A DNA stretch of 64,000 bases from Bacteroides fragilis (GCA_023664485.1 JAMPFK010000004.1:62001-126000); one strand, 5' to 3'; positions 33,067 through 43,206 are shown, counted from the stretch's first letter. The notes: generated by a model not told the origin, from the letters alone. Numbers and translations are program-made.

Positions 33067-34965
33067 ATGTGCGGAATTGCTGGTTTTTGCAACGGAGATT
33101 TTGACTGGCGCAAAGCGATTGAAAAAATGAATGAACGGCTGTATCACAGAGGGCCGGACGCTTCCGGTATCTGGGCGTCGGAGGATGGGCAGGTCGTTCT
33201 TGGGCACAGAAGGCTTTCCATCGTCGATTTAACGTCTGGCGGCGCGCAGCCGATGGAATCACATAACGGCCGTTATATCATTGCCTATAACGGCGAAATC
33301 TACAATTATCCGGTCATCAGGGACAGGCTGATACGGGAAAAAAAGGCGGCTGCTTTTAAGGGAACATCCGATACGGAGGTGCTCTTGGAAGCAGTCTCTG
33401 CATACGGGCTGGAAGAAACGCTGAAAATGTGCAAAGGGATGTTTGGCATCGCCTTATACGACAAAAAAGAACATGAGTTATTTCTGGCAAGGGACAGGGT
33501 GGGGGAAAAGCCGCTCTACTATGGCTTTGCAGGAAAAACCTTTGTATTTGCATCGGAGCTCGGAGCGATTTCCTGTCTGGAGCATTTTCAGAACCCTGTC
33601 AGGAAAGACGTTTTGGAGGCTTATTTCCGTTACGGGTATATTCCGGCGCCGTATTCCATTTATGAGAATATCTATAAACTGGAGCCGGGAAAAATCCTGA
33701 AAATCAAAGAGCCGTTTCAGACCTGTGAGATAACAGCTTACTGGTCCATAAAGGATATCGCCTGTTATGGACAGGTGCATCCTTTTCAGGGAAGCGGGCA
33801 GGAGGCGGCGGAGGAATTGGAACGCCTCCTGAAAGACGCCATCCGCGGACAGATGGCGGCCGATGTGCCGGTAGGAGCCTTTTTATCCGCGGGGATCGAC
33901 AGCTCAACGATCGTTGCGTTGATGCAGTCGATAAGCGACAGAAGTGTCAGAAGCTATACCATCGGGATGTGGGAGAAAGATTTCAACGAGGCGGAAATTG
34001 CAGGGAAGATCGCGGAGCATCTCGGAACGGAGCATACGGAGCTGTATATTTCGGAAGAGGATGCCAGGCGGGTGATACCGAAGCTGGGAACGATGTTCGG
34101 AGAGCCTTTTGCCGACTCTTCCCAGATACCGACCTATCTTGTCAGCCGGATGACGAGGGAGCATGTGACCGTGTCCCTGAGCGGGGATGGGGGCGATGAG
34201 CTTTTCTGCGGTTATCAGACCTATCAGTCTCTGGAACGCATTTGGCGGAAAGCGGCCCGGATTCCCGCTTTTGCCAGAAAAACGGCGGCATCGGCCATTC
34301 TGCACAGCCCATGGGTCAGGGAGGGCTCTCTGGCAACGAGGGCAAGGCTGCTCGGCGCCATGGGAATTGAAGATTTATACAGATGTTCCGAAATCGGGGA
34401 AGGGCTCGACCTGATTGCGCCCGATGTCCGGCGGGAGCTGATATCTTTGGGCGGCGGAGCGTGCGAGACGGTCATGGATTCCTATCCGTCCGGCCTTCTA
34501 ACGGAACCGCTGCATAATCTGATGCTGATGGATATGCTGATGTATCATCCGGACGATATTCTCACCAAGGTAGACCGTACCGCGATGGCGGTCTCGCTGG
34601 AAACAAGGGTGCCAATGCTGGATAAAGACGTGGTGGAATTCGCATGGACCCTTCCGATTTCCTGTAAAAAGCAGGGAAATACCACGAAAAAAATATTGCG
34701 CGATATTTTATATAAATACGTTCCACAGGAGCTGATGGAACGGCCCAAGACAGGCTTTGCAATTCCGCTGCATAAATGGCTGAAAGAGCCGGAACTGCGG
34801 GAATGGGCGGAAGGGCTTCTGGATTTGCGGGAAATAAAAGAACACGAGTTACTGAATGAAAACGCAGTCCGCCGGATGTGGGAGGATTTTACAGAACGCG
34901 GCGTGTGGAGACAGCAGATTTGGTATGTGTTGATGTTTCTGCAGTTTGGACAGGGGCGGATATAG
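33067..34965 (+). CDS. asnB: Asparagine synthase (glutamine-hydrolysing) family amidotransferase
   Basis: This second AsnB-like enzyme has about 632 residues. ATG 33067 must be the start, because it makes the mature N-terminal residue Cys2 (MCGIAGF); GTG 33061 would bury it. AGGAAGG lies seven bases upstream. The synthetase domain has the pyrophosphate loop as SAGIDSS near residue 273, with Ala for the first Gly-pair residue, and SLSGDGGDELFCGYQ. It is diverged from the copy at 29970, so the two may amidate different sugars. It is followed by a GT2 gene. Confidence 0.92.
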   Translation: MCGIAGFCNGDFDWRKAIEKMNERLYHRGPDASGIWASEDGQVVLGHRRLSIVDLTSGGAQPMESHNGRYIIAYNGEIYNYPVIRDRLIREKKAAAFKGTSDTEVLLEAVSAYGLEETLKMCKGMFGIALYDKKEHELFLARDRVGEKPLYYGFAGKTFVFASELGAISCLEHFQNPVRKDVLEAYFRYGYIPAPYSIYENIYKLEPGKILKIKEPFQTCEITAYWSIKDIACYGQVHPFQGSGQEAAEELERLLKDAIRGQMAADVPVGAFLSAGIDSSTIVALMQSISDRSVRSYTIGMWEKDFNEAEIAGKIAEHLGTEHTELYISEEDARRVIPKLGTMFGEPFADSSQIPTYLVSRMTREHVTVSLSGDGGDELFCGYQTYQSLERIWRKAARIPAFARKTAASAILHSPWVREGSLATRARLLGAMGIEDLYRCSEIGEGLDLIAPDVRRELISLGGGACETVMDSYPSGLLTEPLHNLMLMDMLMYHPDDILTKVDRTAMAVSLETRVPMLDKDVVEFAWTLPISCKKQGNTTKKILRDILYKYVPQELMERPKTGFAIPLHKWLKEPELREWAEGLLDLREIKEHELLNENAVRRMWEDFTERGVWRQQIWYVLMFLQFGQGRI

Positions 34966-35027
34966 GAGCCATCTGCCGCACATTGTTTTGCATATCGCTG
35001 AATTTGTATAAGAAGGAGCCATATCAT

Positions 35028-36140
35028 ATGAAAATCCTACCCAATTATCAATATCCGCCCATTCCGTCCGATGAACAGAAGGCGCTTATTTCGGTCGTCA
35101 TTCCGGCTTATAATATCGCGCCGTATCTTGAGCGGGGCGTGAATTCCGTTCTGAATCAGACCTATCGGAATCTGGAGATCATTCTCGTAGATGACGGCTC
35201 CACGGACGGAAGCGGACAGATCTGCGACAGGCTGGAACAAAAGGACGACCGGCTCACGGTGATCCATAAAGAGAATGGAGGACCCGCGGAGGCCAGAAAT
35301 GCCGGGCTGAAAATCGCGGAGGGAAGTTTTATCGGATTCGTGGACGGCGACGACTGGATCGACGCGGATATGTATGAGCGGATGCTGGGAGCGCTGCTCG
35401 CGGAGCAGGCGGATATGGCGGTCTGCCGGTACAGACGGGTGTATAAAGACCGGGTCGAAGATGCCTCCACGGACAGGCTCATTGTGTTCGAGGGGCAGGA
35501 AGCTTTGCAATATTATGTGGAAGAACGGGAAGAATATGATATTCAGAATGCGGCATGGAATAAGCTGTACCGCCGGGAAATTCTGGAAGGACTGCAGTTT
35601 CCGCTCGGAAAATGGTATGAAGACATTCTGTTTTCGGTCAAGGCCCTGGGCGGCGCCGGCAGATGCGTTTACCTTGACAGAGCCTGTTATAATTATATAA
35701 TAGACAGAGAAGGAAGCATCATGAATACGAAGATCAATCCCCGTACCTTTACGGATCAGATACCGGCCTATTGGGAGCGGAGCCGCTTCCTGCGGTCGCT
35801 GGGCAGACAGGATCTGGCGGATATTCATGATTATTTTGTTTGTAAAAGGCTCCTGCTCTTTTATAACGAATTGAAGAAAAGCAGAGAGCCTGGCAGGAAG
35901 CGGTATCTGCAAAAAATAACAGATATTATTTATAAAAACCGGAACGAATATGACCGGATCTATCGGTGCGGCGCGGCGAATCCCAACGAAAGAAGGAAGA
36001 TGGAGTTGTTCTTAAAGTCGCCTGTTCTCTACTGGTGCGCGATGCGTATCAACGAGGCAGTGGTTCTTCCGATGAAAACACGGCGGAAAGGATGTAAAGG
36101 TTGGTATGATAATCATCCAGATGGCGGGCGGGCTCGGTAA
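35028..36140 (+). CDS. GT2-family glycosyltransferase
   Basis: This is an inverting GT-A glycosyltransferase of about 370 residues. ISVVIPAYNIAPYLERGVNS, VDDGSTDGSGQICD and GFVDGDDWID (the metal-binding DxD region, about residue 105) define the family. ATG 35028 follows AAGGAG. The frame is open further upstream but only within the preceding gene. Its 3' end overlaps the fucosyltransferase gene by 35 bp. Confidence 0.92.
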   Translation: MKILPNYQYPPIPSDEQKALISVVIPAYNIAPYLERGVNSVLNQTYRNLEIILVDDGSTDGSGQICDRLEQKDDRLTVIHKENGGPAEARNAGLKIAEGSFIGFVDGDDWIDADMYERMLGALLAEQADMAVCRYRRVYKDRVEDASTDRLIVFEGQEALQYYVEEREEYDIQNAAWNKLYRREILEGLQFPLGKWYEDILFSVKALGGAGRCVYLDRACYNYIIDREGSIMNTKINPRTFTDQIPAYWERSRFLRSLGRQDLADIHDYFVCKRLLLFYNELKKSREPGRKRYLQKITDIIYKNRNEYDRIYRCGAANPNERRKMELFLKSPVLYWCAMRINEAVVLPMKTRRKGCKGWYDNHPDGGRAR

Positions 36141-37002
36141 TCAGATGTTCCAGTATGCGCTTTACAGACAGCTCATCAGTATGGGCAGAACGGTGAAAAT
36201 GGATGATGAGGCGGGGTTTCGGGAGGACGCGCAGCGGAATCCGGCGCTTGCCGCATTCGGCATCGTTTATGAAAAGGCGTCCCGACAGGAGATCATAGAG
36301 ATGACGGATTCTTCCATGGCTTTTTCCGCAAGGGTGCGCAGGAAGCTGTTCGGCAGAAAAAGCCGCTCTTATTTTGAAGAAAGCAAACGTTTCCAGTCAC
36401 AGATCTTTGACTGGGATAACGTTTATCTGGAAGGATACTGGCAGTCGGAGAAATATTTTGCAGATGTAGCGGAACTGTTGAAGAAAGAATTCAGCCTGGA
36501 AAGCATAAGAAAGAACCGGGGAGCGGGTTACGGCCTGTCGCCGCAGGCGGAAAGCTGTCTGCGGCGGATAGAACGGGAAGAGTCCGTCAGCATTCATGTG
36601 CGCAGGGGAGATTACCTTCTGCCGCAGAATCAGGAACTGTTCGGAAATATCTGCACGGAGCGGTATTATGAAAAAGCCGTGAAAACGGTGATGGAAAGGT
36701 ATCCTGGCTGTACGTTCTATCTTTTTACGAACGACAGGGAATGGGCGGCAGAAGAGCTGAAAAAGCACGGCGGTTTTCCGATCGTCCCGGTGGAACTGCC
36801 CGGCGGAAAGGATTATGAGACGCTCGCGCTGATGAGCAGGTGTAAGCACAATATTCTGGCGAACAGCAGCTTTAGCTGGTGGGCCTCCTATTTGAACGAT
36901 TATCCGGACAGACTGGTGCTCGCGCCGGAAAAATGGCTGAACGGCTGGGATTGTACGGATATATACAGGACCGATATGGTACGCGTCGGCGCGGAAATCT
37001 GA
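36106..37002 (+). CDS. GT11-family glycosyltransferase (alpha-1,2-fucosyltransferase-like)
   Basis: This 298-residue GT11 enzyme has MIIIQMAGGLGNQMFQYALY at the N-terminus and VSIHVRRGDYLL near residue 162, the H-x-R-R-G-D-Y donor-phosphate motif of alpha-1,2-fucosyltransferases. The C-terminal block ILANSSFSWWASYLN is also conserved. GT11 enzymes transfer L-fucose from GDP-fucose. No gmd or fcl genes are in this window, so the donor must be made elsewhere or be different. It is similar to the 54982 protein. Confidence 0.92.
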   Translation: MIIIQMAGGLGNQMFQYALYRQLISMGRTVKMDDEAGFREDAQRNPALAAFGIVYEKASRQEIIEMTDSSMAFSARVRRKLFGRKSRSYFEESKRFQSQIFDWDNVYLEGYWQSEKYFADVAELLKKEFSLESIRKNRGAGYGLSPQAESCLRRIEREESVSIHVRRGDYLLPQNQELFGNICTERYYEKAVKTVMERYPGCTFYLFTNDREWAAEELKKHGGFPIVPVELPGGKDYETLALMSRCKHNILANSSFSWWASYLNDYPDRLVLAPEKWLNGWDCTDIYRTDMVRVGAEI

Positions 37003-37052
37003 AACGCCGGCGCAGGCATGAAAGTGGAAAAGAAAGGGAGCAGGTCGTATAA

Positions 37053-38867
37053 ATGAAGGAACAGGCTCAGGAGAAACAGAAGATAACGATGTTCCAGAAG
37101 ATCCGTTATCTCTTTGACAGAAAACAGAAGATGCAGTTCGTCGGGCTCGGTGTCCTGATCCTGCTTGGCGGCCTGCTGGAGACGATGGGCGTTTCCATGA
37201 TGGTTCCGGTGGTGCAGGGCATCATGGATCCGGCGGCGCTGGCGGAAAATGAGATCGTCGCGAAGGTTCTCGGCATTCTGCATATCGAAATGCCGGAAAT
37301 GGCGCAGGGCAGCGGAAACCGGCTCATTATCATGATGCTGGCGTTTATGATGGTTATTTTTGTCGTAAAAAACGCATATCTGTTATTCCAGACCTATGTG
37401 CAGAATACGTTCGTCACGAGGAACCGGAACCGGATGATCAGCCGCGTGATGCGGGAGTTTCTGAACCGGCCCTATGAAGAGTACCTGGGGGCGGATATCC
37501 CGACGGTATTCCGCCTGACCGACAGCGATATCCCCAACGCATTTCAGCTGATTCTCGTGTTGATTCAGTTGATTACGGAGGTGGTCGTTTCGGCGTTTCT
37601 CTGCATTGTGCTGGTGGTCGTCAGTCCGTTCATGACGTTTTTTATCGTCGTGCTCTTTCTCGGCATGACGCTGCTGTTATCGAAAATTTTGAAGCCGCGT
37701 CTGAATGCGATCGGGCGGAAAAACCAGGAGATTCAGTCGAGAATCGCCAAATGGCGCATTCAGTCCATCTATGGCCTCAAAGACGTCAAGGTGCTGAACC
37801 GGGAAGAGTTTTTTGTCAGGAATTATTATGAGAGCGGCAGCGTCGGCGCCAATGTGGCGAGAAATTATGCGGTGCTGAATAATCTGCCGCGGCTGCTGAT
37901 AGAGACGATTTTTATCGTCAGCATGCTGGCCTTTATGATGGTATATATTCTCGGCGGCGGAAATATCAACGTGCTGATCCCGCAGCTGACCGCCTTTGCG
38001 GTGGCGGCCGTCCGCATTATGCCGAGCGCCAACCGCATCAATACCTATATGTCGGAAATCGCTTATTCGCAGCCCTGTCTGGATTATTTGTACGAAAACC
38101 TGAGCGAGGACATGAAGCGGGATGTGAACGGAAGCGTTACGGGCTGCGGACCGGATGGGAAAGCGGCGGAAAAGAAAAAGCTGGCTTTACAGGACAGGAT
38201 CGTACTCGACCACATTACATTCGCCTATCCGGGAACGGATAAGAATATATTTACAGACGCCCATATGGAAGTCAAAAAGGGGCAGTCTGTCGGCATCATG
38301 GGGCCTTCGGGCGCGGGCAAATCGACGATCGTGGATATTCTGCTCGGTCTTCTGCATACGCAGGCGGGGACCATCACCTGCGACGGCCGGAGCATTTTTG
38401 ACAATTATGAGTCCTGGCTGTCGCAGATCGGCTATATTCCGCAGTCGATCTATCTTGTGGACGAGTCCATCCGGGATAATATCGCGTTCGGAATCGACGC
38501 GGATAAAATCGACGATAAAAGGATATGGGAAGTATTGGAGGAAGCGCAGTTAAAGGAGTTCGTCGAGGAGCTGCCGGAAGGGCTGGAAACGACAATAGGT
38601 GACAGAGGTGTCAGAATATCCGGCGGACAGAGACAGCGTATCGGAATCGCCAGAGCTCTGTATCACGATCCGGAAATCCTCGTTTTCGACGAGGCGACTT
38701 CCGCGCTCGATAACGATACTGAAAAGGCGGTCATGGATGCGGTAAACAGCTTCCACGGGAGAAAAACGATGGTCATTATCGCCCACCGCCTGAACACGAT
38801 CGCCAAATGCGATGTGATCTATAAGGTGGACGGGGAAAAAATCGTGGAAAGTGCGCTCAACGGATAA
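37053..38867 (+). CDS. ABC exporter, fused permease and ATPase (PglK/MsbA-like)
   Basis: This is a half-transporter of 604 residues: six N-terminal membrane helices, then an ATPase with Walker A GPSGAGKST near residue 418, signature ISGGQRQRIGIARALY near 521 and Walker B ILVFDEATSALD near 543. It probably works as a homodimer. In glycan clusters such proteins flip lipid-linked oligosaccharides (PglK) or export lipids. The N-terminal plan is shared with the truncated gene at 63440. A Wzx flippase at 50310 indicates a second route in the same region. Confidence 0.93.
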   Translation: MKEQAQEKQKITMFQKIRYLFDRKQKMQFVGLGVLILLGGLLETMGVSMMVPVVQGIMDPAALAENEIVAKVLGILHIEMPEMAQGSGNRLIIMMLAFMMVIFVVKNAYLLFQTYVQNTFVTRNRNRMISRVMREFLNRPYEEYLGADIPTVFRLTDSDIPNAFQLILVLIQLITEVVVSAFLCIVLVVVSPFMTFFIVVLFLGMTLLLSKILKPRLNAIGRKNQEIQSRIAKWRIQSIYGLKDVKVLNREEFFVRNYYESGSVGANVARNYAVLNNLPRLLIETIFIVSMLAFMMVYILGGGNINVLIPQLTAFAVAAVRIMPSANRINTYMSEIAYSQPCLDYLYENLSEDMKRDVNGSVTGCGPDGKAAEKKKLALQDRIVLDHITFAYPGTDKNIFTDAHMEVKKGQSVGIMGPSGAGKSTIVDILLGLLHTQAGTITCDGRSIFDNYESWLSQIGYIPQSIYLVDESIRDNIAFGIDADKIDDKRIWEVLEEAQLKEFVEELPEGLETTIGDRGVRISGGQRQRIGIARALYHDPEILVFDEATSALDNDTEKAVMDAVNSFHGRKTMVIIAHRLNTIAKCDVIYKVDGEKIVESALNG

Positions 38868-38887
38868 GAAAGGTATGGTCTGTATCG

Positions 38888-39919
38888 ATGCTTGGAATTG
38901 AAACACAGGAAGGCTTCGGCCTTGGGAATCAGCTATTTTTCTATGTGACGGCCAGATGTATTGCGTTGGATAAGGGATATCGGTTCAGCGTATTGGATCC
39001 GGAGCATTTTGCCAATAATATGCACAGCAGCTGCGGCCTCTATTTCATGGATCTGGATTATGGAGAAGCTTCCCGGAAAGAGGATTATCGGAAAATTTTT
39101 TATGAGAAAGAGGACAGGCTTTTTGCGGGAAATTCCAGACATGACCTGACCCATGGCGTCTATGTGACCGATACGGACAGGGCACTGTTCGACATAGAGG
39201 ACGACACGCTGCTCTATGGAAATTTTCAGGCGGAGGACTATTTTATCCGTCACAAAGAAGAGATTAAGAAGTGGCTGGCCGTGAAGCCGGAATATGACTG
39301 CAGGGAGTACAGCCGCGGGCATCTCTGTATCATGCACCTTCGCTGCAGCGATTATATGGGTTCGCCGGAGCTGTATCTAAGGCGGAAATACTGGCTTTTG
39401 GGCATGAAGCAGATGCGCAGGATCGACCCGGAGATGGAGTTTATGATCATAACCAATGACGTAAAAGAGGCGAATAAATTTCTGCCGGGGATTCCCGCTT
39501 ATAATTTCGATCTGGCGAAAGATTACAGTATTTTGAAAAATGCGAGGTATCTTCTGCTCGCCAATTCCTCTTTTGCTTATTTTCCGGCCTTTACGAGCGA
39601 TACGGTGCGGTATATACTGGCGCCGAAATACTGGGCGAGGCATAACGTATCCGATGGCTACTGGGCGTCGGAGCAGAATATTTATGAAGGCTGGCACTAT
39701 ATGGACCGGAAGGGGCGGGTATTTACCGATAAAGAATGCAGGGAAGAGCTGGAACAGTATAAAAAAACATCCCGCAGATATGCCGGCCTGAATAAAAGGC
39801 CGGAGGGAATGCGGCTGAAGTTCATGGAACTTCATGGAAAGTATATTTACGGAAGGGCTTATTGTGCGAAGATCGCCCGCGGCCTGAAAAGGCGTATAAA
39901 GGAGAAGATTGGCCGGTGA
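38888..39919 (+). CDS. GT11-like glycosyltransferase (fucosyltransferase-related)
   Basis: This 343-residue protein has the GT11 layout in diverged form. The N-terminus ETQEGFGLGNQLFFYVTARC matches the Gly-Leu-Gly-Asn-Gln block, LCIMHLRCSDYMG replaces the usual HxRRGDY (His and Arg kept, second Arg-Gly replaced), and LLLANSSFAYFPAF corresponds to the C-terminal block. It may use a different donor or acceptor from the 36106 and 54982 enzymes. It overlaps the next gene by GTGA. Confidence 0.82.
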   Translation: MLGIETQEGFGLGNQLFFYVTARCIALDKGYRFSVLDPEHFANNMHSSCGLYFMDLDYGEASRKEDYRKIFYEKEDRLFAGNSRHDLTHGVYVTDTDRALFDIEDDTLLYGNFQAEDYFIRHKEEIKKWLAVKPEYDCREYSRGHLCIMHLRCSDYMGSPELYLRRKYWLLGMKQMRRIDPEMEFMIITNDVKEANKFLPGIPAYNFDLAKDYSILKNARYLLLANSSFAYFPAFTSDTVRYILAPKYWARHNVSDGYWASEQNIYEGWHYMDRKGRVFTDKECREELEQYKKTSRRYAGLNKRPEGMRLKFMELHGKYIYGRAYCAKIARGLKRRIKEKIGR

Positions 39920-41508
39920 ATGCGGAAAAGGTGCGAAAAAACTACCAGAAAATAACAGACGTTCTCAAAAGATGCGGCATGAGAACCGCCGCCGCCGTGA
40001 ACGGGATTTCCATGAAAAAAATGGCGGTCTGCGCGGCCGTTTTGTTCGTGTTGTCAATATTGCCCCTGCTTTTGCTCGGAAGATATAATGTCATGTGCAT
40101 CGACGATTATAATTATGGTATGCGGGTTCATGATACCTGGATGGCGACCGGCTCGCTTGGGCAGTCCATACGGACGGCGGCGGCGCAGACGAAGGAATTT
40201 TTTATACAGTGGCAGGGCACCTATATATCCTGTTTCCTCATGGCGGTCTGCCCGATGAATTTCCGGTATGACGCGGCGTTTGTCGTGCCGGTCATCATGA
40301 TCGGCCTGTTCGCGGTATCCGTTTTTCTGTTCGGAAGGCAGATCCTGGTAAACTGGCTTGGAAGCGACGGGCGGAGCGCTTCTTTTGTGATGTTCCTGCT
40401 GCTTTTTATGTTTTATCAGATCATGGAGGCTCCTTTTGAAGGTATCTACTGGTATAATGGCGCGACACATTATGTTTTGATGGAATCTCTGCTGTTCCTG
40501 ATGCTGACACTGGTGTCAGGAATTCTGTGGACGGAGGATAAAAGGGCGGTGTCTGCCCGAAGCTTTCCTGCGGCCCTGCTCGGCGTCATCGTGGGCGGCG
40601 GCAATCTGGTGACGGCGCTCCAGGCCGAAATTCTGCTGTTCTTTCTGCTCGTCTTTGCTTATGCAAAGAAGCGGGAAAAAACGTTTTATGTACTGCTTCC
40701 GTTCCTGACGTTTACGGCGGGCTTTTTATGCAACGTTCTGGCGCCCGGCAATGCGGTGCGGGCGGGTATGGATACGGATGTGGGATATCCGCCCGTTGCG
40801 GCGGTCGCGCTGTCTTTTTATTATGCTGTCGTTTTTATCATAGGCTGGACCAACGCGTTCGCGATTTTGATCTGGCTTGCGCTCTGGCCGGTGCTGTGGC
40901 AGATCGGGAAGAGATCCGATAAAAATTTCGCGCATCCCGTGTGGGTGACGGCGGGCGCTTTCTGCATCCTGTCGGCCATGTTCACGCCGACGCTGTATGC
41001 GGTCGGTATGGTGGGGCTCTCCAGAGTTGATAATATTATTCAGATGGTCTACTATCTGTGTCTGTTCTTTGTGACGGCGTACTGGTTCGGCTGGATCAGC
41101 CGCCGGCGCGGCGCAGAGACAGGGGAAAAGATGCAGGCAGGCGGAGACAAAGGGGCATTGTCTGCGGGAGAAGTTTTCGGAAGTTTTCTGGAAAAAACAG
41201 GAAATATGATGACTGCGGTATGTGTTGTGCTCGTCCTGCTCGTATGGACGCTGACGGCCGATAAGAACACTTATACGGGAATTTCAGCCCTGCGTTCGCT
41301 GGTGAACGGAGATGCGGCGGCCTATTATGAAGAGGCGATGGAGCGGCATGCGCTATATGTGGATGAAACGGCAAAAGAGATTGTCGTCAAGCCGTTTTCC
41401 GTCAGGCCGGCGCTCTTCGATTTCGAGGATCTGACGCCGGATGCGGATAACTGGCTGAATCTGGCGGTTGCCGATTATTATCATAAAAACAGCGTAAGAA
41501 GGGAATAA
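39916..41508 (+). CDS. Polytopic membrane protein, DUF6056-like (paralogue of 25242)
   Basis: This is a membrane protein of about 530 residues with some eleven hydrophobic segments. It shares with the 25242 protein the early IDDYNYGMRV and QWQGTYISCFLM blocks and a C-terminal NWLNLAVADYYHKNSVRRE. GTG 39916 overlaps the previous stop; ATG 39979 and 40012 are alternatives. The early Asp-Asp motif and topology suggest a GT-C-like enzyme, but the function is unknown. Confidence 0.77.
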   Translation: MNAEKVRKNYQKITDVLKRCGMRTAAAVNGISMKKMAVCAAVLFVLSILPLLLLGRYNVMCIDDYNYGMRVHDTWMATGSLGQSIRTAAAQTKEFFIQWQGTYISCFLMAVCPMNFRYDAAFVVPVIMIGLFAVSVFLFGRQILVNWLGSDGRSASFVMFLLLFMFYQIMEAPFEGIYWYNGATHYVLMESLLFLMLTLVSGILWTEDKRAVSARSFPAALLGVIVGGGNLVTALQAEILLFFLLVFAYAKKREKTFYVLLPFLTFTAGFLCNVLAPGNAVRAGMDTDVGYPPVAAVALSFYYAVVFIIGWTNAFAILIWLALWPVLWQIGKRSDKNFAHPVWVTAGAFCILSAMFTPTLYAVGMVGLSRVDNIIQMVYYLCLFFVTAYWFGWISRRRGAETGEKMQAGGDKGALSAGEVFGSFLEKTGNMMTAVCVVLVLLVWTLTADKNTYTGISALRSLVNGDAAAYYEEAMERHALYVDETAKEIVVKPFSVRPALFDFEDLTPDADNWLNLAVADYYHKNSVRRE

Positions 41509-41515
41509 GCTTTCG

Positions 41516-42280
41516 ATGGAAAAAGAAAAATTAAAGCTTCCGAATGTCACGCTGGCGGCGATGACCAGCGTCAACTTATATGAGACAATACGGGCGCTTG
41601 AGTACAGTATGCGGGGGATCGAATTCGGCGAAGTGGCGTTAATTACGCACAGAAGGCCCCTTTTCCTCCCCAGGGGCATCCATTATAAGCATACTTCCAG
41701 GTTGAAAAATATCGATGCTTTTAATTATAAGATGGTCTATGAACTGGCGGATTATATCGACACGGATTTTGTGCTGCTCGTGCATTATGACGGATTCGTG
41801 GTGCATCCTGAGAGCTGGCGGGACGAATTTCTTGACTATGACTATATCGGCTCGCCCTGGCCGCTTCCGACGACGGACTGCGCTTACCGGGACGCGAAGG
41901 GGGAAATCTGCCGGGTGGGGAACAGCGTTTCCATTCGGAGCAGAAGGCTGCTGCAGTTTCCGAAGCAGGCGGGCCTGAAATGGGAAATGCTGCCGGATGG
42001 CAATTATAACGAGGATGTTTTCCTCTGCTGTAAATATAAAAACGTCATCGAGGATGCGGGAATGCGTTTCGCGCCGATCGCGGTCGCGAAATATTTCGGG
42101 CATGAGCATATGATTCCTGAAGTGCTGGATGTGGAAAAGCCGTTCCTGTTCCATAAATGGTGGGGGAGAAACGCGCAGTATCCGCATTTCATGAATCCGT
42201 GGAAGGTGCGCTGGCGGAAAGTGAAGGATGTGCTGCGGCCATTTCTGTTTTGGAGACATAGGAGAGGGCAGGGAAAATGA
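41516..42280 (+). CDS. DUF5672-family putative glycosyltransferase
   Basis: This 254-residue protein resembles DUF5672, a family found in polysaccharide loci. It starts LPNVTLAAMTSVNLYETIRA and contains DFVLLVHYDGFVVHPESW and DYDYIGSPWP, with acidic residues placed as in GT-A glycosyltransferases. There are no membrane helices. It overlaps the GT17 gene by ATGA, and the two probably act in sequence. Confidence 0.78.
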   Translation: MEKEKLKLPNVTLAAMTSVNLYETIRALEYSMRGIEFGEVALITHRRPLFLPRGIHYKHTSRLKNIDAFNYKMVYELADYIDTDFVLLVHYDGFVVHPESWRDEFLDYDYIGSPWPLPTTDCAYRDAKGEICRVGNSVSIRSRRLLQFPKQAGLKWEMLPDGNYNEDVFLCCKYKNVIEDAGMRFAPIAVAKYFGHEHMIPEVLDVEKPFLFHKWWGRNAQYPHFMNPWKVRWRKVKDVLRPFLFWRHRRGQGK

Positions 42281-43206
42281 TATACGACTGCATTCCGTTT
42301 TTTAATGAACTGGATATTCTGAAGCTGCGGCTGCATGTGATGGCGCCGTATGTAGACAGGTTCGTGATAGAGGAGTCTTCCGTGACTTTTTCGGGAGAGC
42401 CGAAACCGATGATCTTTGCGCAGAATCGGGAAATGTTCGCGGAATTTGAAGATAAGATTCTGTATGTGGCGGTAGAAAATTCCCCGATGGACGTGACGAC
42501 CCACGAGAGGGATAAATTTCAGAAAAATCAGCTTATCCGGGCGATGGGAGATTGCAGGCCGGAGGATATGATTATTTTCAGCGATGTGGACGAGATACCC
42601 AATCCGAAAGCATTGCAGGAAGTCATCGCGCATTTCGATACGTCGAAGGTTTATCATTTTGCGCAGAGGATGTTTTATTGTTTTCTGAATATGGAAGAAG
42701 TTTCCGGCAGCCTGCTGTCGATTACCGGCGAATTTCCGGGTGTTTCCCGAAAACAATGGCTTGGCACGAAGGTATGCAGTTTCGGGAATCTGCCCCAAAA
42801 GGGAATCGTTTATCTGCGCGAGGTATCCGTGCGGGATCAGAACAGCGTCAGGGTGGTGGACGGCGGCTGGCATTTCGGTTATATGGGCGGCAACGGGGAA
42901 AAGGATGTGGCGAAGCGCATCGGCGACAAGGTGAAGGCGGCGGCGCATCAGGAATACAATACTTCCAGGTATTTGACGGAGGCGGCGGACCGCCTGCTTT
43001 GCGGAGAGGATATTTTCGGGAGGGACGCCCGTTTTATCCGGGTAGACATCGACGAATCCTATCCGGCGTATCTGCGGGAGCATCTGGGAGAGTACGATTA
43101 CCTGCTGGCGCCGCCGGCCGGCAGATGCCGGATCCGGTGGAAAAAAACGTTGTTAGCGGTAAAACAGGTCCTGCGGAAGATACACGGGAGGTTAAGGAGA
43201 GGCTAA
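42277..43206 (+). CDS. GT17-family glycosyltransferase
   Basis: This 309-residue protein belongs to GT17 (beta-1,4-N-acetylglucosaminyltransferase family). It begins MIYDCIPFFNELDILKLRL, followed by FVIEESSVTFSGEPKPM and MIIFSDVDEIPNP (the acidic Asp-x-Asp region), then VVDGGWHFGYMGG, all typical of the family. It is cytoplasmic. GlcNAc is the expected donor, from family knowledge only. Confidence 0.9.
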   Translation: MIYDCIPFFNELDILKLRLHVMAPYVDRFVIEESSVTFSGEPKPMIFAQNREMFAEFEDKILYVAVENSPMDVTTHERDKFQKNQLIRAMGDCRPEDMIIFSDVDEIPNPKALQEVIAHFDTSKVYHFAQRMFYCFLNMEEVSGSLLSITGEFPGVSRKQWLGTKVCSFGNLPQKGIVYLREVSVRDQNSVRVVDGGWHFGYMGGNGEKDVAKRIGDKVKAAAHQEYNTSRYLTEAADRLLCGEDIFGRDARFIRVDIDESYPAYLREHLGEYDYLLAPPAGRCRIRWKKTLLAVKQVLRKIHGRLRRG

